Shown here piece by piece: positions 6,053 to 10,669 of a DNA stretch of 10,669 nucleotides (position 1 is its first letter; each line of letters begins with the position of its first letter). The notes beneath the pieces are model-generated. The model was not told where the DNA came from. It worked only from the letters and a program-made list of their open reading frames with translations, and made no database searches. A program made the position numbers and the translations under genes. This DNA is from an uncultured Prevotella sp. (GTDB taxonomy: Bacteria; Bacteroidota; Bacteroidia; Bacteroidales; Bacteroidaceae), in NCBI GenBank assembly GCA_947072805.1, contig CAMTJK010000111.1:1-10669 (forward strand). Direction: 5' to 3'.

Positions 6053-8068
6053 ATGATTATGACAGAGATGACAAACATCAAGGTTAGGGCTATGATGCTC
6101 GCCTTGTGCCTTGTTGCACCGGTTTGCTGCATCACGGCACAGAACGACAGCCTATCCGGCAAGGTACACACGCTGGATAATGTCGATGTGGTAAGCGTGC
6201 GCAAGAACCGCGAGACGAGCAGCACAAGTCCGCTGCACACACTCACAGCCAACCAGTTCGCCCAACTCGGAGTTACCGACATAGCCGACGCGCTTCACCG
6301 TCTGCCCGGCATCACGCTGCGCGACTACGGAGGAGCCGGCGGACTGAAAACAATTTCGGTGAGAGGCTTCGGGGCTGAACATACCGGCGTAAACTACGAC
6401 GGCGTGATGCTAAGCGAATGTCAGAACGGCGAAATAGACGTGGCAAGATACTCGCTCGACAACGTGGACAACCTTACACTCATCATCGGCGATAACGACG
6501 ACATCTTCATCCCGGCACGCAACGCCTCATCTGTTGCCACACTATCCATACAAACCATTGCTCCACCATCTGCCGATACGGCGCCGCACATCACGGCACG
6601 CCTCAAGGCCGGCTCGTTCGGCTACACCTCACCGTTCGTGCGTTACGCCCAGAACATTTCCGACAGGTTCGCATTCTCGGCTCTTGCCGAATATACCTAT
6701 GCCGAAAATGACTACAAATATATAATACGCAACGGAAAATACACTTCGACAGAAAAGCGCTCGAACAGCATGATGAATCAAGGGCACGGCGAAGTGAACT
6801 TCATCTGGAACATTGACGACTGCAACAGGTTGAGCGGAAAGGCTTACTACTACGACAACGACAGACAACTGCCGGGGCAGGTGCGATATTACACTAACCT
6901 CAGCAAGGAACAGCTGCACGACCGCAACGCCTTCGGACAACTGCAGCTCCTCTCGACAAAGGGCGAACATCTTGCTCTGAAATGTTTTGCCAAATACAAC
7001 TGGAGCGAATCGGAATATACCGACGGACTTTACAAGAACGGCGTAAACGATGCCACCTATTTCCAGCGCGAGGCATACGGTTCGGCGTGCATTCTCTACA
7101 CTCCGGCGGCAGGCTGGGCTTTCGACTATTCGGCAGACTACGCCTACAACAACCTGACAAGCAGCCTATCTACCGACACACGTCCATTCCGTCACACCAT
7201 ATTGCAGTCGGCTACCGCAAAATACAGCACCTCCAGGCTCACCGCCACGGCGCGACTGCTATACTCGCTCTATCTCAACGACGCCAAAGACGGACCGGGC
7301 GCACGCAACATGAGGCGCCTTTCGCCATCCGTGTCGCTTTCCTACAAGCTTCTCCCGGCTCACGATCTGTTTCTGCGGGCTTCATACAAAAACATCTTCC
7401 GCGCCCCTACATTCAACGAATCTTACTTCTTCCACTACGGCAGCACCACCCTGTTGCCCGAATCTACCGACCAATGGAACGTGGGACTTACCTGGCGGCA
7501 AACCTATGGCAGCGGAACAAGCGTGCAACTTACTGCCGACGGATACATCAACCACGTGAAAGACAAGATAGTGGCAGTGCCGTTCAACATGTTCGTATGG
7601 ACAAACATAAATGTGGGAAAGGTGCTTGCACGCGGTGTGGACACCTCGCTTGAAGCACGCCACAGGTTTGGCAGAAGCCGCCACAGCGTGAGCTTTTCAG
7701 CCAATTACAGTTACCAGCGAGTGGAAAACCGCACCAACACGGAATCGCCCTACTACAAAAACCAACTGGCCTACACGCCGGAACACAGCGGCAGCGCGGC
7801 TCTGGGATATGAGAATCCGTGGGTAAACCTGTCGTTCCACGGCACTGCCATAAGCCAGAGATATGCCAACAACGAGCACTATAAGGGTACGGCACTTGCA
7901 AGATACGCCGAATTCGGCATCACAGCATACCGCAACATCCACTTCAGACGCCATTCCCTGGAGCTGCGGGCTGACGTAAAGAACCTCTTCGACCGCCATT
8001 ACGAGGTGGTGAAAAACTATCCCATGCCCGGCAGAAGCTGGATGTTCTCACTGGGATACAAGATATAG
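6053..8068 (+). CDS. btuB: TonB-dependent outer-membrane cobalamin receptor (BtuB-type)
   Basis: This outer-membrane receptor should import cobalamin using TonB-ExbBD energy. The 671-aa precursor has a signal peptide (hydrophobic core about 13-26, cleavage likely after AQ at 29-30). A possible TonB box (VDVVSV) lies at 44-49. The plug domain spans about 58-170, with DALHRLPGITLRDYGG (79-94), ISVRGFG (101-107) and YDGVML (115-120). A beta-rich barrel follows to a C-terminus ending SWMFSLGYKI. It lacks the N-terminal carboxypeptidase-regulatory-like domain of SusC-type receptors and is near BtuB in size. The fold assignment is from sequence; cobalamin specificity rests on the riboswitch directly upstream and the BtuG-like gene downstream. 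ATGs at 6059 and 6068 are in frame; the one at 6068 would give a more typical signal peptide, so the exact start is uncertain. Confidence 0.88.
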   Translation: MIMTEMTNIKVRAMMLALCLVAPVCCITAQNDSLSGKVHTLDNVDVVSVRKNRETSSTSPLHTLTANQFAQLGVTDIADALHRLPGITLRDYGGAGGLKTISVRGFGAEHTGVNYDGVMLSECQNGEIDVARYSLDNVDNLTLIIGDNDDIFIPARNASSVATLSIQTIAPPSADTAPHITARLKAGSFGYTSPFVRYAQNISDRFAFSALAEYTYAENDYKYIIRNGKYTSTEKRSNSMMNQGHGEVNFIWNIDDCNRLSGKAYYYDNDRQLPGQVRYYTNLSKEQLHDRNAFGQLQLLSTKGEHLALKCFAKYNWSESEYTDGLYKNGVNDATYFQREAYGSACILYTPAAGWAFDYSADYAYNNLTSSLSTDTRPFRHTILQSATAKYSTSRLTATARLLYSLYLNDAKDGPGARNMRRLSPSVSLSYKLLPAHDLFLRASYKNIFRAPTFNESYFFHYGSTTLLPESTDQWNVGLTWRQTYGSGTSVQLTADGYINHVKDKIVAVPFNMFVWTNINVGKVLARGVDTSLEARHRFGRSRHSVSFSANYSYQRVENRTNTESPYYKNQLAYTPEHSGSAALGYENPWVNLSFHGTAISQRYANNEHYKGTALARYAEFGITAYRNIHFRRHSLELRADVKNLFDRHYEVVKNYPMPGRSWMFSLGYKI

Positions 8069-8112
8069 AAACAACATTTTTACCATAACAACATAACAAA
8101 AACAAAAGCATT

Positions 8113-9300
8113 ATGAAAAAGTACTTATTGACATTTGCCGTCCTGCTGGCCGGCATGATGACATTTACATCTTGTTCGGACGATGAGGAAGAAAAACTCA
8201 TTGATAAGGAACAGGACGGAAAAGGTGACACTGAATTCAACCCCGGAACCTTCTACACCAACTACGGTATCTATGTGGTGAACTCCGGCAACACGAAGAG
8301 CCAGATTTCGAGCAGCCTTACCTATCTTGACGTTTCGGAATGGAAACTTTACGAGGATGTATTCAAGGCAGCCAACCAGAGAGAGCTCGGCTCCACCGCC
8401 AACGACGGAGTGGTATACGGCAGCAAGCTCTATGTGATGGTATCGGGCGAAAACACCGTCGAGGTGATGGACAACATCTCTCTACAGAGCATCAAACAGA
8501 TAAGACTTGTAGATGAAATAGGCGAAGACAAGGGTTTGAAGCCCCGTCACGCAGCCGCCGCCAACGGATATGTGTATGTAACGACATACGGCGGATATGT
8601 AGCTGCCATCGACACCACCACGCTTAACATCTCACACACATACGCTGTAACACCCGATGCCAACAATATCGGCGCCATGTATCCGGAGGGAATAGCCGTT
8701 GCCAACGGCAATATCTACGTTGCCAACTCCAGCTATGGCGACGGCAAACATCCGTCAATCGGAGTTATCGACATAGCGAGCGGCAACGTGAGCCTCATTA
8801 CCGACGAGAAGATAACCAACCCGAACTTCATTGCCGTTGTGGGCAGCGACATCTACGTGCTCGACTACGGTACATACGATGCCAACTGGAATCAGATAGG
8901 CGCCGGCGTGAGAAAAATTTCGGGCAATACGGTGAGCTACGTGCTCGATGCTACAGCCATGTCTGTTGCGAACAACAAGATATATATCATATATGCGCCC
9001 TACACTTATCCCACCACCACTCCGTCGTATAAGGTTTACGACATTGCGAGCGGCGAGATAAGCACTCTCGAATTAAATGAAGAACCGTTCTCGGCATCTG
9101 CCATCTGTGCCGACCCCAACAACGGTTACGTATATATAACATCGTACGATAAAAATCCTGACACCGGCTTTGCAGGATATGCTCTTCCGGGATACGTGAA
9201 CACCTACGACACCAACGGCACGCTGATCAACCATAGCACCACGGGCGTGGGTCCGACCTCGATTGTGCTCACCTCACGCAGATATTATGTGAAAGAGTAA
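8113..9300 (+). CDS. btuG: BtuG-like surface lipoprotein, beta-propeller
   Basis: The product is a 395-aa lipoprotein. The signal peptide MKKYLLTFAVLLAGMMTFTS ends in a lipobox with Cys21. The next residues, SDDEEE, form an acidic run of the kind that directs Bacteroidota lipoproteins to the cell surface. The rest is built of repeated beta-rich units such as NGYVYVTTYGGYVAAIDTTT (151-170), NGNIYVANSS (198-207), GSDIYVLDYG (244-253) and NGYVYITSYD (337-346). This is the YncE/DUF5074-like propeller pattern. In Bacteroides, BtuG proteins of this type bind cobalamin tightly at the surface and cap the BtuB receptor. The gene follows the receptor gene by 44 bp with no promoter between, so it should be co-transcribed under the riboswitch. 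The fold and surface location are well supported; cobalamin binding is inferred from context. Confidence 0.82.
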   Translation: MKKYLLTFAVLLAGMMTFTSCSDDEEEKLIDKEQDGKGDTEFNPGTFYTNYGIYVVNSGNTKSQISSSLTYLDVSEWKLYEDVFKAANQRELGSTANDGVVYGSKLYVMVSGENTVEVMDNISLQSIKQIRLVDEIGEDKGLKPRHAAAANGYVYVTTYGGYVAAIDTTTLNISHTYAVTPDANNIGAMYPEGIAVANGNIYVANSSYGDGKHPSIGVIDIASGNVSLITDEKITNPNFIAVVGSDIYVLDYGTYDANWNQIGAGVRKISGNTVSYVLDATAMSVANNKIYIIYAPYTYPTTTPSYKVYDIASGEISTLELNEEPFSASAICADPNNGYVYITSYDKNPDTGFAGYALPGYVNTYDTNGTLINHSTTGVGPTSIVLTSRRYYVKE

Positions 9301-9315
9301 TTCAGAATCCTCTCC

Positions 9316-9378
9316 ATGCCCGCTTCACCGGCGGGCATAGAAAAAGCCTCCGGCTTCACAGCTTGGAGGCTTCCTTTT
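9316..9378. terminator. Double hairpin terminator between convergent btuG and rhaD
   Basis: The first hairpin pairs ATGCCCGC (9316-9323) with GCGGGCAT (9331-9338). The second pairs AAGCCTCC (9344-9351) with GGAGGCTT (9365-9372), and CCTTTT follows. An A-run precedes the second stem at 9341-9345, so it can work on the minus strand too. It lies 16 nt after the btuG stop codon and about 60 nt beyond the end of rhaD, so it can serve both genes. Confidence 0.85.
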
Positions 9379-9435
9379 ACTATAAATAGTAAGTAATAAT
9401 GATTATATATGTAGTCAGTAGTTGTTTTATAATTC

Positions 9436-10245
9436 TTATTTAGGCAAGTTGAAGGCTTTTGTCATTTCCGCCATTTGAGCATCGCTCATGCCCTCCGGCT
9501 CAAAGCCCATACACTTGGAGTTGATGTATATCTTCGCACTCTTGGAGAGAACGTCAATCTGGTCGAACGCATCCATCACGTCCAGTCCCTTTGCAAACAC
9601 TCCGTGCTTCTCCCACATCACCACGTCATAGTCTTCCAGCTCTTTGAGTGTGGCATCAGCCAGTTCGTTCGAGCCCGGCAGTGTGTAGGGCACGATGCCG
9701 AGACCTAACGGGCAGAAAGCCTTTGTTTCGGGAATCATCGACCACAATATCTTTGTCAGCACGTCTTTACCGAGGAAAGCCTTGTTGTGGCTCATTGCCA
9801 CGAGCTCTATGGGGTGCGTGTGCACGGTGGCCTTGTATGGCGAGCCGCTGCCTATGAGGTTGGCATGTACCGTGAGGTGCGACGGCAGCTCACTTGTTGG
9901 CATCACCGCATTGTCGGCTACTATCACGTAGCTTGCGCAGTCGTCGAGTATTCTGATTATCGAGCCGTTGTCCATCGGCTTGCGTGCCAGGTCGCGCATA
10001 CGTTTTCCTGTGCCCTTGCAGTAGAAATAGCAACCCTTCAGCTCGGGAAGAGTCACCCCTATCTGCTTTACTTCACTAATGGCAGGCATCCTGCGTATCT
10101 CGTCGTCCACAAGGTCGGTAACGTTCACTGTGATATTGCCTCCGTTGCGCTCTGCCCAACCGTTTTGCCAAAGGTATCCGGCAACCTCCGCAATCTTATA
10201 GACCTCGTCTTTCAAGGCCTGGCGATTATCCAATATACTCTTCAT
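9436..10245 (-). CDS. rhaD: Rhamnulose-1-phosphate aldolase
   Basis: This cytoplasmic class II (zinc) aldolase cleaves L-rhamnulose 1-phosphate to dihydroxyacetone phosphate and L-lactaldehyde, the last rhamnose-specific step. The 269-aa protein matches the family length. NGWAERNGGNI (28-38) is the phosphate-binding region. SELPSHL (118-124) supplies the likely catalytic Glu119. VHTHP (141-145) gives zinc ligands His142 and His144, and EKHG (212-215) gives His214. This motif set and length fit RhaD better than fuculose-phosphate aldolase or ribulose-phosphate epimerase, which are shorter. The start at 10245 lies about 23 nt after the predicted transcription start; no Shine-Dalgarno sequence is seen. 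It is separated from rhaKIT by the B12 operon and faces it, but shares an operator with rhaK (see 10303-10338). Confidence 0.95.
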   Translation of the reverse strand: MKSILDNRQALKDEVYKIAEVAGYLWQNGWAERNGGNITVNVTDLVDDEIRRMPAISEVKQIGVTLPELKGCYFYCKGTGKRMRDLARKPMDNGSIIRILDDCASYVIVADNAVMPTSELPSHLTVHANLIGSGSPYKATVHTHPIELVAMSHNKAFLGKDVLTKILWSMIPETKAFCPLGLGIVPYTLPGSNELADATLKELEDYDVVMWEKHGVFAKGLDVMDAFDQIDVLSKSAKIYINSKCMGFEPEGMSDAQMAEMTKAFNLPK

Positions 10246-10274
10246 TGTAAAAAAAACGTGTTTTAAGTCAGCGG

Positions 10275-10282
10275 CAAAGGTA
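10275..10282 (-). promoter_or_regulatory. -7 box of the rhaD promoter
   Basis: Read on the minus strand, this is TACCTTTG, a match to TAnnTTTG. No TTTG occurs 19-21 nt upstream, as with rhaK. The RhaR-like element ends at that position. Transcription should start near 10268. Confidence 0.65.
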
Positions 10283-10302
10283 AGCCGAAATCCTGTCTTA
10301 TA

Positions 10303-10338
10303 ACCTTATTTTTTGATTTTATAACTAAAAATTTTGAT
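10303..10338 (-). promoter_or_regulatory. Probable AraC-type (RhaR) operator upstream of rhaD
   Basis: On the minus strand, two TCAAAA half-sites start at 10337 and 10316, 21 bp apart. The block matches the rhaK element at 1663-1698 at 30 of 36 positions without gaps. The downstream half-site starts 34 bp before the -7 box (35 bp for rhaK). Conserved sequence and geometry at two promoters of one pathway support a common activator. Confidence 0.65.
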
Positions 10339-10345
10339 ACTTTTA

Positions 10346-10359
10346 TTGATTTAAATCAA
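10346..10359. promoter_or_regulatory. 14-bp perfect palindrome upstream of the rhaD operator
   Basis: TTGATTTAAATCAA is its own reverse complement and lies 8 bp upstream of the rhaD operator block. It could be a site for a dimeric regulator such as a Crp-like protein. AT-richness makes chance palindromes more likely here. Confidence 0.35.
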
Positions 10360-10600
10360 CTATTTCAATATTTCCGGCGTGCGGGAAGCGTGTTTGGAGT
10401 AATGAAGCATACGGGGCTATATTTCCGGGCGTAAAGATACTAATAATAAACGAGAAGATGACAATACGTAGCCCACAATATAGTGTTATTTTATTGCGGA
10501 GGTAACTCATACAACACGCTTTTAGACCGGCATAAGATGATGAATATCTGATACGACAGTCTACAGAACAATGTAGGAAGATGTAAGTCTGGCGGAAGAT

Positions 10601-10628
10601 GTGCAGTTATCCGTTCGCGTAACTGCAC
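10601..10628. repeat. Hairpin with perfect 9-bp arms
   Basis: GTGCAGTTA (10601-10609) pairs with TAACTGCAC (10620-10628) around a 10-nt loop, TCCGTTCGCG. No T-tract follows on the plus strand, so a simple intrinsic terminator is unlikely. The right arm is part of the 19-bp repeat found inverted at 1-19. Confidence 0.55.
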
Positions 10629-10636
10629 TTAATGAA
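10618..10636 (-). repeat. 19-bp inverted repeat, right copy
   Basis: CGTAACTGCACTTAATGAA is the reverse complement of positions 1-19. Here it overlaps the right arm of the 10601-10628 hairpin, whereas the left copy lacks the second hairpin arm within the window. Confidence 0.6.
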
Positions 10637-10669
10637 AGTTAATTTGTAAAGATATTTGGTCGAATTTAA

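Larger units (their letters stand above)
10360..10669. other. Gene-free region at the right edge, with short repeats
   Basis: No convincing coding region is seen on either strand. It contains a 5-bp hairpin (CTACA 10561-10565 with TGTAG 10572-10576), a 9-bp direct repeat GGAAGATGT at 10576-10584 and 10594-10602 (18-bp period), and a 9-bp hairpin at 10601-10628. Its right part carries the 19-bp inverted repeat shared with the left edge. Confidence 0.5.

Noticed and set aside
6982..7653. Open frame of 223 aa on the plus strand inside the TonB-dependent receptor gene
   Set aside because: It lies in another frame of a clear receptor gene and is rich in R, Q and H, as expected of a frame-shifted shadow.
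9787..10266. Open frame of 159 aa on the plus strand opposite rhaD
   Set aside because: It is antisense to a well-supported aldolase with intact catalytic residues and has no independent start signals.
1..10669. CRISPR arrays, tRNA or rRNA genes, transposases, phage or defence genes
   Set aside because: I looked for regular spaced repeats, tRNA-like folds and the relevant protein motifs on both strands and saw none.

Overview
This window looks like a chromosomal segment of a gut-type Bacteroidales bacterium, most likely of the Prevotella group (the genus is inferred, not shown). Several signals point that way: promoters with the Bacteroidota -33/-7 consensus (TTTG, 19-20 nt, TAnnTTTG), AT-rich leaders without Shine-Dalgarno sequences, a surface lipoprotein with an acidic run after the lipidated cysteine, and a TonB-dependent receptor paired with a BtuG-like beta-propeller lipoprotein.

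Layout. Positions 107-1540 hold a promoter, a leader of about 90 nt and a polytopic membrane protein of unknown function. Positions 1663-5706 hold the L-rhamnose catabolic operon rhaK-rhaI-rhaT: rhamnulokinase, L-rhamnose isomerase and the L-rhamnose/H+ symporter. A bipartite hairpin sits between rhaI and rhaT, and a strong intrinsic terminator follows rhaT. Positions 5812-9300 hold an independent vitamin B12 uptake unit: promoter, cobalamin riboswitch, a BtuB-type TonB-dependent receptor and a BtuG-type lipoprotein. It ends in a double-hairpin terminator. Positions 9436-10245 on the minus strand hold rhaD, the rhamnulose-1-phosphate aldolase, which completes the rhamnose pathway. The last 390 bases hold the rhaD promoter and operator, a 14-bp palindrome, and a gene-free stretch with short repeats and a hairpin.

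How the genes work together. RhaT imports L-rhamnose, RhaI makes L-rhamnulose, RhaK phosphorylates it, and RhaD cleaves rhamnulose-1-phosphate to dihydroxyacetone phosphate and L-lactaldehyde. No lactaldehyde reductase and no AraC-type regulator (RhaR) gene is present here. However, the promoters of rhaK and rhaD, about 8.6 kb apart and on opposite strands, share a 36-bp element (30/36 identical). It contains two TCAAA half-sites exactly 21 bp apart, set at almost the same distance from each -7 box. This is the best evidence in the window that the two rhamnose units form one regulon. The B12 operon is inserted between them and has its own riboswitch control.

The genes themselves belong to known families. 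The less ordinary points are the shared operator, the B12 operon nested inside a split rhamnose locus, the rhaI-rhaT hairpin, and a 19-bp perfect inverted repeat near the two ends of the window.
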